From assembly GCA_937915755.1 (NCBI GenBank), contig CALGGR010000023.1, positions 1-8,511 of the forward strand: a stretch of DNA of 8,511 bases, written 5' to 3'. Both the position numbers and the translations under genes were made by a program. Below, one piece after another: positions 1 to 6,008 of this stretch. How positions within the stretch are numbered: position 1 is the stretch's first letter; every line of letters begins with the position of its first letter. Source of the stretch: an uncultured Fretibacterium sp. (GTDB lineage: Bacteria > Synergistota > Synergistia > Synergistales > Aminobacteriaceae). The notes beneath the pieces are model-generated. The model ran no database searches. It saw nothing but the letters and a program-made list of their open reading frames with translations, and was not told where the DNA came from.

Positions 1-273
1 AACCGCCACAGGAACGGCCGCCTGACCACTCGAACCATATCAGGGATCGCGAAGCGGGCTATGAGAAAGGCTGGCTTTGACTCGCCGCGCCTTAGTGCTC
101 ACAGTTTGCGGCATTCCGCTGTTACGCTCTCATTATTAGCAGGCGCTGACTTGGCGGACGTTCAGGCTTTTGCTCGGCATACCAACATTACTACAACGCA
201 GATTTACTCTCACACGGTAGACAGGATAAACAGTTCATGTGAAAATATGATTAGTGATGCTATATTCTTGTAG
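1..273 (+). CDS. Tyrosine recombinase (phage integrase/Xer type), C-terminal fragment
   Basis: This is the 3' end of a gene that enters from the left edge; the frame is open from base 1 and gives 90 residues before the TAG at 271-273. It carries the C-terminal catalytic signature of tyrosine recombinases: a HxLR box (HSLRHSA, H34 and R37 of the visible fragment), a later conserved His (ARH, H60) and the nucleophile Tyr in the TTTQIYSH segment (Y69). The upstream catalytic Arg and the DNA-binding N-domain lie outside the window. Such enzymes cut and rejoin DNA through a 3'-phosphotyrosyl link and serve integration, excision or dimer resolution. The ATG at 61 is internal, not a start. The C-terminus looks intact, so the enzyme may be functional. 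Whether it is a phage/island integrase or a Xer homologue cannot be told from this piece. Confidence 0.9.
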   Translation, partial: NRHRNGRLTTRTISGIAKRAMRKAGFDSPRLSAHSLRHSAVTLSLLAGADLADVQAFARHTNITTTQIYSHTVDRINSSCENMISDAIFL

Positions 274-302
274 ACACAGAAGAAATGTAGACACAGAGAA
301 AG
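269..302 (+). repeat. Two 12-bp direct repeats (TGTAGACACAGA) at 17-bp spacing
   Basis: TGTAGACACAGA occurs exactly at 269-280 and again at 286-297, so the period is 17 bp; the units share further A/G-rich bases (AGAAA after the first, GAAAG after the second). The pair overlaps the recombinase stop codon and ends just before the Shine-Dalgarno site of the following RHH gene. The position suits an operator for that protein, since RHH repressors often bind tandem short repeats in their own leader. It could also be a recombinase arm site or a slippage duplication. Confidence 0.6.
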
Positions 303-316
303 GAGACAAAACTGGA

Positions 317-523
317 ATGGCAGCAAAAATAAGCGTATATCTCTCTGACGAAGTTGACCGCGATATGAAGCTCTTAGCTAGGCATGAGAACATCAAAATA
401 ACCGAACTCGTGAACCGTGCGTTGAAAATGTATATCGACAGCAAAGCGGCTGAGTTGGAGTTTGCAAAAAAGCAGGAACAGGAACGGGAAGAGTTCGATC
501 GTCAGCGTAATGGGGGCGTGTGA
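317..523 (+). CDS. Ribbon-helix-helix (CopG/Arc-like) DNA-binding protein, 68 aa
   Basis: The start chosen is ATG 317, because AGGAGA at 301-306 lies 10 bases upstream; the more upstream ATG at 254 overlaps the recombinase gene and adds a non-conserved, Arg/His-rich stretch. Residues 3-10 (AKISVYLS) look like the N-terminal beta strand that contacts the DNA major groove. Two helices follow (about 12-23 and 28-42; ITELVNRALKMYID is typical of the second). The tail, about 43-68, is highly charged (KKQEQEREEFDRQR) and probably helical. RHH proteins of this size act as dimeric repressors, often antitoxins or plasmid/phage regulators. No toxin gene follows on the same strand, so an antitoxin role is not supported here. 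The gene begins 43 bases after the recombinase stop and may be co-transcribed with it. Confidence 0.8.
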   Translation: MAAKISVYLSDEVDRDMKLLARHENIKITELVNRALKMYIDSKAAELEFAKKQEQEREEFDRQRNGGV

Positions 524-650
524 GAACAGCAGTCATCAGCCTAGCAAGGTCGGTGAAAGAGATTCTGCCGGCACGTTGAAGGACAGGGAAGTTATTACTG
601 TGAGCAACTCCGGAGAACTGCACGTCAGTCCGAACACCTACTATCGATAG
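510..650 (+). CDS. Possible 46-aa small ORF overlapping the RHH gene (doubtful)
   Basis: An ATG at 510 opens a 46-codon frame that overlaps the last 14 bases of the RHH gene and ends in TAG at 648-650, just before the nuclease gene on the other strand. The predicted peptide is polar and ends HVSPNTYYR; I recognise no family. The nearest purine-rich stretch (GGGAAGAG, 486-493) is about 16 bases from the ATG, too far for a good ribosome site. The other strand is also open across this stretch, which suggests compositional openness rather than coding. Most likely this is non-coding spacer between convergent genes. Confidence 0.15.
   Translation: MGACENSSHQPSKVGERDSAGTLKDREVITVSNSGELHVSPNTYYR
611..632. 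other. Small bulged hairpin between convergent genes
   Basis: CGG (611-613) pairs with CCG (630-632), and ACTG (617-620) pairs with CAGT (626-629), leaving a 3-base bulge (AGA) and a 5-base loop. It lies between the RHH gene (plus) and the nuclease stop (minus, 657-659), where a terminator would be expected. No T-run follows on either strand, so it is not a canonical intrinsic terminator. Confidence 0.25.
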
Positions 651-656
651 ATGCCG

Positions 657-1595
657 TCATGAGTTCAATATTGAATTTCTGAAGCGGTTAATTTGCTCGT
701 TGCTCATTCCGTTTGAACGCATGAAATCTATTGCTGCATTCAGTGTTTCGGAGCGGCCTTCAGAACGACCACGAACTTCACCGACTGCCATACCTTCCTT
801 ACGCCCCTCATTAAATATCTTCTTTCCTTCATGTTCAAGCACTCTTCCGCCCATAATCTCACCTACTCCTTTTCTCACATTCTTATATTTCCGTGCTATA
901 TTTTCGAGAACTTTTTTGCTCATGTCAAGAATCACACGTCTGTAATAGACAGAGATTTTCTTATCATCCACCGCTTTGTCGATCCCTGCCACAAAGTCAT
1001 TGTACTCCTCTTTCAGCTTGCTGGGGTCTTTCTCATAAACAGGAAAATCTTCTTCTTTATTAAAGATATAAAACGGGAGCAAGAAATACAGCTCTTTCCT
1101 AAAAATTTCACGCAGGGAATAGGTTTTAACCTTCATCACAGGAACCTTGAAGTTCACATTGCCGCCAGGAGTGATAATTTCGATGATCATTTCATCTGGC
1201 GTTGACCTATCGCTTCTCAAGAATATTACCGACGCATTGGGGATCGTAACTGTCAACCTGTTGTTCTCAAGAGCAGCGGAATCAAGAGCAACCTGGGTCG
1301 CATACTCAAAAATCCTGATAATCATGGTGCTATCAGGCGTTGATTGAACTTCTATGATGAAATGAGCTTCATTCCCAGAACTGTCTATGATTGTGAACGA
1401 GCTGTCGGTAATTCTCTTCTGTGACTTCCCATCCTGCTGATTGATAAAATGCTCATTCGGATGCTGGATTATTTTCTCATCGCCTTTGTAATTTTTCCCA
1501 AAAATCTCGTTGATTAGAGGGATAAGGAGCTGGCTGCAGTCATTCATTAGCGTCCGGAAGCTGTCATCGTATGGAGTCGAAATATTTTTCTTCAT
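657..1595 (-). CDS. Rpn/YhgA-like PD-(D/E)XK nuclease family protein (transposase_31-like), 312 aa
   Basis: This belongs to the Rpn (recombination-promoting nuclease) group, often annotated PD-(D/E)XK nuclease family transposase. Counting from the chosen ATG at 1595, residues 7-34 (TPYDDSFRTLMND then LLIPLINEIFG) match the family's opening. D64 (ITDSSF) and E82-x-Q84 (FIIEVQS) are the likely metal-binding nuclease residues, followed by the conserved R94...Y98 region (IRIFEYATQ). A Tyr/Leu-rich middle segment includes LYFLLPFYIFNK (about 169-180). The end has the usual Gly/Arg/Glu repeats (GRKEG, GEVRGRSEGRSE, about 264-283). An upstream in-frame ATG at 1679 would add 28 residues, but it lacks a ribosome site and overlies the promoter. 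The protein likely cuts DNA and may promote RecA-independent recombination or act in phage defence; its exact role is unknown. Confidence 0.85.
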   Translation of the reverse strand: MKKNISTPYDDSFRTLMNDCSQLLIPLINEIFGKNYKGDEKIIQHPNEHFINQQDGKSQKRITDSSFTIIDSSGNEAHFIIEVQSTPDSTMIIRIFEYATQVALDSAALENNRLTVTIPNASVIFLRSDRSTPDEMIIEIITPGGNVNFKVPVMKVKTYSLREIFRKELYFLLPFYIFNKEEDFPVYEKDPSKLKEEYNDFVAGIDKAVDDKKISVYYRRVILDMSKKVLENIARKYKNVRKGVGEIMGGRVLEHEGKKIFNEGRKEGMAVGEVRGRSEGRSETLNAAIDFMRSNGMSNEQINRFRNSILNS

Positions 1596-1602
1596 GGATT
1601 TA

Positions 1603-1608
1603 ATTATA
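1603..1608 (-). promoter_or_regulatory. -10 box (TATAAT) of the nuclease gene, implying a leaderless mRNA
   Basis: On the minus strand a perfect TATAAT sits seven bases upstream of the ATG at 1595 (spacer TAAATCC). Transcription normally starts about seven bases after the -10 box, so the transcript would begin at or next to the start codon. No Shine-Dalgarno site is present before the ATG, which agrees with a leaderless message. No good -35 box is seen at 16-18 bp. Confidence 0.45.
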
Positions 1609-1633
1609 CACGGAATTTTGTTCCAGATACCGA

Positions 1634-1642
1634 TGTGATAAT
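1634..1642 (+). promoter_or_regulatory. Possible extended -10 promoter for the HTH-DUF6465 gene
   Basis: TGTGATAAT at 1634-1642 is a TGn-type extended -10 (GATAAT matches TATAAT at five of six positions). It lies about 40 bases before the ATG at 1682 and would be divergent from the nuclease promoter, with the two -10 boxes only about 25 bp apart. No convincing -35 is present, and extended -10 promoters can do without one. Confidence 0.3.
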
Positions 1643-1681
1643 ATATCCGCGTTTTACAGAAAGGAAAGTGTTTACTCAATT

Positions 1682-2020
1682 ATGGAACTAATACCAGGAC
1701 AGAACGGTCTGCCGCCAAAGAAAAAGACCTATTCCCCTGAAGAGAAGGCAACTCTCGTCGCCAAAGCCGCTGAAGTTGGCGTCCAGCCTGTTGCTAAGGC
1801 TTACGGCTTTGCGTGGCAGACTCTCTCTTCGTGGAAGAGATATTACGAGCCGATCATTATCCAGTCCCCGTCAGGGCAAGAGATAACACCGAAAGAGATC
1901 AAGGATAAAGTCAGCGCTGCTAATAAAGTCGGAGTTGTTGATAAGATTTACGTCAGAGCTGACGAGGGCAAGGCTTATTGGGTTAAAGGAAAAGAGACTG
2001 GGGCGGTTGAGCTGTGGTAA
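1682..2020 (+). CDS. Transposase-type HTH protein with DUF6465-like C-terminus, 112 aa
   Basis: Two parts are visible. Residues about 16-55 (TYSPEEKATLVAKAAEVG, then PVAKAYGFAWQTLSSWKRYY) form a helix-turn-helix of the kind found at the start of IS3/IS66 OrfA transposases, where the second half is the recognition helix. Residues about 59-112 (IIQSPSGQEITPKEI..., then IYVRADEGKAYWVKGKETG and a terminal VELW) resemble DUF6465, a small domain of unknown function in Clostridia and relatives. No transposase catalytic domain or inverted repeats accompany it, so it is probably a domesticated DNA-binding protein rather than part of an IS. AAGGAAAG (1661-1668) precedes the ATG at a longish 13-base gap. 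The stop lies 27 bases before the dehydrogenase gene, so it may be the first gene of that operon and possibly its regulator. Confidence 0.7.
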   Translation: MELIPGQNGLPPKKKTYSPEEKATLVAKAAEVGVQPVAKAYGFAWQTLSSWKRYYEPIIIQSPSGQEITPKEIKDKVSAANKVGVVDKIYVRADEGKAYWVKGKETGAVELW

Positions 2021-2047
2021 CTATCAATTAAGGCTAGGGAGAAAAAT

Positions 2048-3013
2048 ATGAAAAGGGTTTTTATACCGCAAGATGTCGCAATAGAAGGCAAAAAGTATTT
2101 GACTGAACGTGGCTACGAAATCAAAATGGGCAATGGCACAACTGAAGCAGACTTGATTCGAGATGTTGCTGACTGCGATGCTATTCTCCTGCGGACAGCA
2201 AAAATTACCCGTAAAGTTCTTGAAGCTGGAAAAAATCTAAAGATAGTCGCTCGGCACGGTGCGGGTTATGATAATGTCGATCTCCAGGCCGCGTCAGAGT
2301 TGAGAATATATGTTACAAATACGCCCGATGCAACTACAAATTCCGTAGCAGAATTTACACTAGGCGCAATCATCGCAGTAACGAAGAGAACCTTCCTAAT
2401 GAATAGAGCGTTGCTGGACGGAAACTTCTCCTATAGAAACTCTCATAAGGGTATTGACCTTCAAGGTCGTACACTCGCTATCATTGGCTTCGGAAGAATC
2501 GGACGTTGTGTCGCCAGAAAAGCTCATTTCGGATTAGAAATGAACATTATTGCCTATACTCCACACAATACCCCCGAAAACAATACTCATGACAATATTC
2601 CTGATTATGTCAAAAGCGTAAGCTGGGAAGAGGCTTTATCTACTGCAGACGTGGTTTCTCTACACATGCCTGCCAATGAAAGTAATATGGGTTGCTTCGG
2701 GGCAAAGGAATTTGCAATGATGAAAAACACTGCCTTTTTCGTCAACTGTGCGCGGGGTGAGTTAGTCAAAGAACATGAACTCGCGAAAGCTATTGAATCT
2801 GGGGAAATTGCAGGAGCATTCGTTGATGTTTATTCACCTGAACCACCTGAAGCTGACAACCCTTTGTTAAAACTCAAAAACGTCAGTGCAACGCCCCACA
2901 TAGCATCTAACACTGAAGAATGTATGGCGTTAATGGCTGTTCAAGCTGCGTCTCAAATTCATAAGGTGCTAAGCGGTGAAAAACCTGACTGGCTGGTTAA
3001 TAATGTTAGCTGA
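2048..3013 (+). CDS. D-isomer-specific 2-hydroxyacid dehydrogenase (phosphoglycerate dehydrogenase-like), 321 aa
   Basis: A cytosolic NAD(P)-dependent dehydrogenase that interconverts a D-(R-)2-hydroxy acid and a 2-keto acid. Residues 1-100 form the substrate domain, including RHGAGYDNVDL (70-80) and TNTPDATTNSVAEFTLG (90-106). The dinucleotide-binding loop is GFGRIG (147-152). The catalytic triad is complete: R236 (NCARGE), E265 (SPEPP) and H284 (TPHIAS). Length is normal for family members without the ACT regulatory domain of classical SerA, so serine synthesis is not the obvious role. The residue after the nucleotide loop region is not the usual acidic one (IIAYTP), leaving NAD versus NADP preference open. 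AGGGAG at 2036-2041 lies six bases before the ATG. It is followed after 14 bases by the acetyltransferase gene. The substrate cannot be read from sequence alone. Confidence 0.92.
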   Translation: MKRVFIPQDVAIEGKKYLTERGYEIKMGNGTTEADLIRDVADCDAILLRTAKITRKVLEAGKNLKIVARHGAGYDNVDLQAASELRIYVTNTPDATTNSVAEFTLGAIIAVTKRTFLMNRALLDGNFSYRNSHKGIDLQGRTLAIIGFGRIGRCVARKAHFGLEMNIIAYTPHNTPENNTHDNIPDYVKSVSWEEALSTADVVSLHMPANESNMGCFGAKEFAMMKNTAFFVNCARGELVKEHELAKAIESGEIAGAFVDVYSPEPPEADNPLLKLKNVSATPHIASNTEECMALMAVQAASQIHKVLSGEKPDWLVNNVS

Positions 3014-3027
3014 AGGACTTGAACACA

Positions 3028-3600
3028 ATGACTGAAATTGAAAAGCTGGAAGCTGGCCTTGAGTACTGCTACGATGATCCAGCAGTCGTCGCTCGAAAAG
3101 AAAATGCCATTATTCAATGCAAGAAGTACAACGTTATTGACGATTCAGACTATGATGCTCAGTACGCGCAGCTTCAGGCTATGCTCGGAAGTATCGGTAG
3201 AGATGTCTGGATCGGCAAGACTTTCAACTGCGACAACGGCAAGAAAATTTTCATCGGGAATAATTTCACTGGGAACTACAATCTCACCATTCTAGACATA
3301 AAAGAAGTCTATATTGGCGACAACGTAATGATTGGCCCTAACACAATCATTACAACGGTAGGGCACCCACTCTCGCCTATGGGCAGACGGAAACACATTG
3401 GAGTAGCTAAGCCCATTCATATCGGCAACGATGTCTGGATCGGCGGCAATGTTACTATTCTGCCAGGGGTTACTATCGGGAATAATGTTGTTGTCGCCGC
3501 TGGTGCTGTCGTTACTAAAGATGTGCCGGACAACTGTGTCGTGGCTGGTGTTCCGGCTAGGAAGATAAAAGACATTGAGGATGATACAAATGGAGTTTGA
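3028..3600 (+). CDS. Sugar-type O-acetyltransferase, left-handed beta-helix (LacA/Maa/NodL family), 190 aa
   Basis: An acetyl-CoA-dependent O-acetyltransferase of the maltose/galactoside acetyltransferase group. The N-terminal helical cap (1-55) resembles the Maa domain, including an NV.DDSDYDAQYAQLQAMLGSIG-like stretch. A hexapeptide-repeat helix follows, with IGKTFNCDNGKKIFIGNNF (about 62-80), IGDNVMIGPNT (97-106) and a long run IHIGNDVWIGGNVTILPGVT (130-149). H113 in TTVGHPLSP is the expected catalytic base. The family's closing motif VVAGVPARKIK is present (171-181). ATG 3028 is preferred over TTG 3019 because AAGGA (3013-3017) lies 10 bases before it. The last 11 bases overlap the next gene. 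Family members acetylate sugars or related hydroxyl compounds; the real acceptor is unknown. Confidence 0.92.
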   Translation: MTEIEKLEAGLEYCYDDPAVVARKENAIIQCKKYNVIDDSDYDAQYAQLQAMLGSIGRDVWIGKTFNCDNGKKIFIGNNFTGNYNLTILDIKEVYIGDNVMIGPNTIITTVGHPLSPMGRRKHIGVAKPIHIGNDVWIGGNVTILPGVTIGNNVVVAAGAVVTKDVPDNCVVAGVPARKIKDIEDDTNGV

Positions 3601-3850
3601 AGTAAACGATCTTAAAGCAAACAGAATCCTACAAAAAGACGAGACCGGCAAAATCTTAGCAGAGATAACATTCCCTGAGACTTCGCCAGGCGTCTTCGTT
3701 ATTGACCACACCTTCGTCGACGAAAGTCTCAGGGGTCAAGGCATGGCATCAAAGCTGGTGCAGGCGGCAGTTGATGAGATCAAGAAGCGCGGCGGCAAGG
3801 TTCAGGCTACTTGCTCCTACGCGAAGAAATGGTTGGAGAAAAACTCATGA
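3590..3850 (+). CDS. Small GNAT-fold acetyltransferase, YjdJ type, 86 aa
   Basis: This matches the very small YjdJ-type branch of the GNAT superfamily, usually 80-100 residues. Visible signs are the central strand ending VIDHTFVDESLRGQGMAS, with the acetyl-CoA pyrophosphate loop R48-x-Q50-G51-x-A53. A C-terminal CSYAKKWLEKN (about 75-85) includes the conserved Cys-Ser-Tyr of this subgroup. ATG 3590 is chosen because GAGG (3577-3580) lies nine bases upstream; ATG 3581 and TTG 3575 would overlap that site. The gene overlaps the O-acetyltransferase end by 11 bases and the HD gene start by 4 bases (ATGA), so translation is probably coupled. These proteins bind acetyl-CoA, but substrates are mostly unknown. 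Confidence 0.88.
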   Translation: MEFEVNDLKANRILQKDETGKILAEITFPETSPGVFVIDHTFVDESLRGQGMASKLVQAAVDEIKKRGGKVQATCSYAKKWLEKNS

Positions 3851-4305
3851 GCAGACTCAAAGAACTACGAACCTACGTTGACACGGAAATTAACAAAATC
3901 ACAGATGCCGACAAAAGGACGAGTGCTATCGCTCATCTTTACGGCGTTTCTTTGGCGGCTACGATAATAGCCAAGAAAAGGAAGCTCGATCCTGAGCTTC
4001 TTTCAATGGCGGCTATGCTTCATGACCTTCACGCCTATAAGACTGGCTCCTATGAGGATCATGCGCACAAGGGGGCTGAACTGGCAAGGGAAATTCTGAA
4101 AGAGCTGAAACTAACTGATGAATCTGAGACAGAAATTATCTGTTCGGCAATCTATCACTATGACGACAAGTTGGTCATTGACAGTCCGACTGATGAAGCT
4201 CTGAAAGACGCTGACGTCATAGATCATTGCATGAAGGACTTATCCAAAGCTGTCAAAGAGAAGGAGCGCGAACGCTTCCAGAAGCTGTGTGAAGAATTTA
4301 TGTGA
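3847..4305 (+). CDS. HD-domain phosphohydrolase-like protein, 152 aa
   Basis: Metal-binding residues of the HD superfamily are present in order: H30 (AIAHLYGVS), the H59-D60 pair (MAAMLHDLHAY), further histidines (EDHAHKGAE, H72/H74; AIYHYDD, H104) and an acidic residue in LKDADVIDH (D121 or D123). This is the layout of stand-alone HD proteins of the uncharacterised YpgQ/YfdR-like kind, which hydrolyse nucleotides or other phosphate esters; the substrate here is unknown. The start is ATG 3847, whose ATGA overlaps the previous stop, with GGAG at 3835-3838 eight bases upstream. An upstream start at 3811 would sit inside the GNAT gene and lacks a site. The 3' end overlaps the convergent GIY-YIG gene by eight bases. 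Confidence 0.85.
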   Translation: MSRLKELRTYVDTEINKITDADKRTSAIAHLYGVSLAATIIAKKRKLDPELLSMAAMLHDLHAYKTGSYEDHAHKGAELAREILKELKLTDESETEIICSAIYHYDDKLVIDSPTDEALKDADVIDHCMKDLSKAVKEKERERFQKLCEEFM

Positions 4306-4567
4306 AGAGTTTGGAATGTGAGTATTGTGAAATTAACCCCAGCTTCTCCGCTCGGCTGAGTTGTTTGAGCTCGCACTCTCGTTTCATCGCCGAACTCTTG
4401 CTCTCACATTCTTCCCAGTAAACCAGCTCAACCGGCCGTCTGCTTCTTGTGAACTTTGCTCCCTTGCCGGAGTTGTGAGCGGCAAGCCGGCGCTCCAGGT
4501 CTTTCGTCCAGCCGCAATAGAGACTCCCGTCAGAGCAACGGAGAATATAAACTTTAGCAATTTGCAT
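4298..4567 (-). CDS. GIY-YIG nuclease-domain protein (YhbQ/UPF0213-like), 89 aa
   Basis: A stand-alone GIY-YIG domain. The two signature strands appear as V6-Y7-I8 and Y17-C18-G19, so the second is YCG instead of YIG, a common variant. R27 in the helix after them (DLERRLAAHNSG), H31, and E64 (KRECELKQL) are the expected catalytic and metal-binding positions. The KFTRSRRPVELVYWEE segment (38-53) and RAEKLGLI (72-79) fit the YhbQ-like subfamily. Members are small nucleases thought to act in DNA repair or processing; physiological roles are poorly known. The start is the ATG at 4567; no Shine-Dalgarno site precedes it and an ATG-TAA lies just upstream, so initiation may be weak. It converges on the HD gene with an eight-base overlap and no terminator between them. 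Confidence 0.9.
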   Translation of the reverse strand: MQIAKVYILRCSDGSLYCGWTKDLERRLAAHNSGKGAKFTRSRRPVELVYWEECESKSSAMKRECELKQLSRAEKLGLISQYSHSKLFT

Positions 4568-4595
4568 GTTTACATTTAGGTTATATTTACTAGTA

Positions 4596-4601
4596 ATTAT
4601 A
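4596..4601 (-). promoter_or_regulatory. Possible -10 box (TATAAT) for the GIY-YIG gene
   Basis: A perfect TATAAT on the minus strand lies 28 bases upstream of the ATG at 4567, suiting a short leader. No good -35 box is seen 16-18 bp upstream, and the surrounding DNA is AT-rich, so chance occurrence is possible. Confidence 0.3.
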
Positions 4602-4621
4602 AGGTTCCTCAGAATAAAAAT

Positions 4622-4650
4622 TTTACTTAAAAGTATTTTTTAATTATAAT
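4622..4650 (+). promoter_or_regulatory. Sigma70-type promoter of the permease-amidohydrolase operon
   Basis: TTTACT (4622-4627, four of six matches to TTGACA) is followed after exactly 17 bases by a perfect TATAAT (4645-4650). Transcription would start near 4657, giving a leader of about 40 bases that contains the AGGAGG ribosome site (4681-4686). The AT-rich stretch around it supports promoter function. Confidence 0.65.
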
Positions 4651-4680
4651 ATATAGTTAATCAAATAATATTTTCTCCAT

Positions 4681-4686
4681 AGGAGG
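4681..4686 (+). promoter_or_regulatory. Strong Shine-Dalgarno site (AGGAGG) of the permease gene
   Basis: A perfect AGGAGG lies 10 bases before the ATG at 4697 and fixes that start. It is the best ribosome site in the window, suggesting good expression of the permease. Confidence 0.85.
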
Positions 4687-4696
4687 GTATTTTCAA

Positions 4697-6007
4697 ATGG
4701 GTATCGCGGGCTTAATTTTGGCCGTTATATGCGTTATCTTCCTTATTTGGAAGAATTGGCATATGGCTATCGTCTCGTTAATCGGTGCTTTTATTGTAAT
4801 TGCTTTCAACGGAATGAATCCCGTCACGGCTATTACAACTAACTTCATGGAAGGCATGAGTGCCTTTGCAGGAAACTGGTTCTTGCTTTTCATGCTGGGA
4901 GCAATTTTCGGAAAAGTCATGGGTGATTCAGGCGCATCAGTCGGAATCGCTAATCACCTTCTCAAAAAGCTCGGTGATAAGTCCGTCGTCCTTGTCATTA
5001 TGTTGACTGGACTCGTACTTTCTTACGGCGGAATAGGAACGTTCATCATTGCCTTTTCCGTTTATCCTATCGCTGTCGCTTTGTTCCAGAGAGCCGACAT
5101 CCCAAAGAAGCTAATCGTCGCTACCATCATGGTATGTCCGGTTACTGTCTGCATGGCAATGCTTCCTGGTTCACCTTCAACTCAGAATTTGTTGCCCACG
5201 ACATATTTCAATACAACGGCCTACGCTGGCGCAAAAATCGGTGTAATATGCTCAATCATCATGTTCTTCGCGGCATATTTATATCTGAATTGGCAGATCG
5301 CACGGGCGCGTCGTAAAGGTGAACATTTTGTTCCTTCAGAGGGCGAGGCTATTATGGATCTCAGCGAAGCCGATAATGGCAAAACGCCTTCTGTCAGCAG
5401 TTGCTATGCTCCGATTGTCGTGCTTTTAGTTGCTATGTTCGGGCTTCAAAAATTGACGACAATGCCTGCAAACTATGCTGTGTCGTGCGCTATGACGCTG
5501 GCCATTCTCTTAGGCTGCTGGCTGTACCGCGATAAATTCGATGCGAGGAAAGCCATTAACGATGGGGCTTCTGGCGGACTTGGTGCATTGATTGCGACAA
5601 GTGCAATCATGGGTTTCGGAAGCACTGTCTCTGCATCACCGGCTTATGAAGTCGTTACAAAGGCACTACTGGGACTTGACGTAGGACCTTTGGGGACAGC
5701 TTTGATCGCAATAAATGTCATTGCTGCAATCACTGGTTCATCGGCTGGTGGCTTGAATATTTTCCTGTCAAGCATGGGCGAATATCTCGTAAGCACAGGA
5801 TTAGACCTTTCGATGCTTCATCGTGTTGTCTGCATCGCTTCGTCAGGTTTTGACGCAATGCCTCATGCCTCTGGAATGGTCGTCTGCAACCAGATAGCTA
5901 GAACCTCACAGAGAGACACTTACATTCACGTCTTCATAACCTGCGCGATAATGCCTTTCTGCTGTGCGATTCTCGCATGCGTGATCGGAACTATGGGGAT
6001 AATCTAA
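4697..6007 (+). CDS. GntP-family organic acid permease, 436 aa
   Basis: An inner-membrane secondary transporter of the gluconate permease (GntP) family, which typically imports gluconate-like or other small organic acids with protons. Hydrophobic segments fill most of the protein (for example 2-17, 24-38, 58-75, 98-130, 139-156, 178-197, 237-250, 259-276, 292-312, 330-349, 411-433), with a polar loop at about 199-235. Family-type motifs include LSYGGIGTFIIAFSVYPIA (108-126), an AMLPGSPSTQNLLPT turn (154-168), GSSAGGLNIFL (347-357) and the late SSGFDAMPHASG (382-393), which matches the DxxPH-like motif of GntP proteins. Length is normal. AGGAGG precedes the ATG. The amidohydrolase gene begins one base after the stop, so the two are co-transcribed. 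The substrate is unknown; the partner enzyme suggests an acylated or amide-bearing acid. Confidence 0.9.
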   Translation: MGIAGLILAVICVIFLIWKNWHMAIVSLIGAFIVIAFNGMNPVTAITTNFMEGMSAFAGNWFLLFMLGAIFGKVMGDSGASVGIANHLLKKLGDKSVVLVIMLTGLVLSYGGIGTFIIAFSVYPIAVALFQRADIPKKLIVATIMVCPVTVCMAMLPGSPSTQNLLPTTYFNTTAYAGAKIGVICSIIMFFAAYLYLNWQIARARRKGEHFVPSEGEAIMDLSEADNGKTPSVSSCYAPIVVLLVAMFGLQKLTTMPANYAVSCAMTLAILLGCWLYRDKFDARKAINDGASGGLGALIATSAIMGFGSTVSASPAYEVVTKALLGLDVGPLGTALIAINVIAAITGSSAGGLNIFLSSMGEYLVSTGLDLSMLHRVVCIASSGFDAMPHASGMVVCNQIARTSQRDTYIHVFITCAIMPFCCAILACVIGTMGII

Positions 6008-6008
6008 G

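Noticed and set aside
254..316. Upstream start for the RHH protein at ATG 254
   Set aside because: It overlaps the recombinase end and adds residues unlike an RHH N-terminus, while ATG 317 has a good ribosome site.
393..623. 76-codon open frame on the minus strand
   Set aside because: It overlaps the RHH gene antisense and the spacer after it; no ribosome site and no recognisable family.
831..1205. 124-codon open frame on the plus strand
   Set aside because: It runs opposite the Rpn-like nuclease gene and has no domain or ribosome site.
317..1595. Toxin-antitoxin pair of RHH protein and Rpn-like nuclease
   Set aside because: The two genes are convergent and far apart at their starts, unlike a co-transcribed toxin-antitoxin operon.
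3292..3711. 139-codon open frame on the minus strand
   Set aside because: Antisense shadow of the O-acetyltransferase and GNAT genes, both of which have intact motifs.
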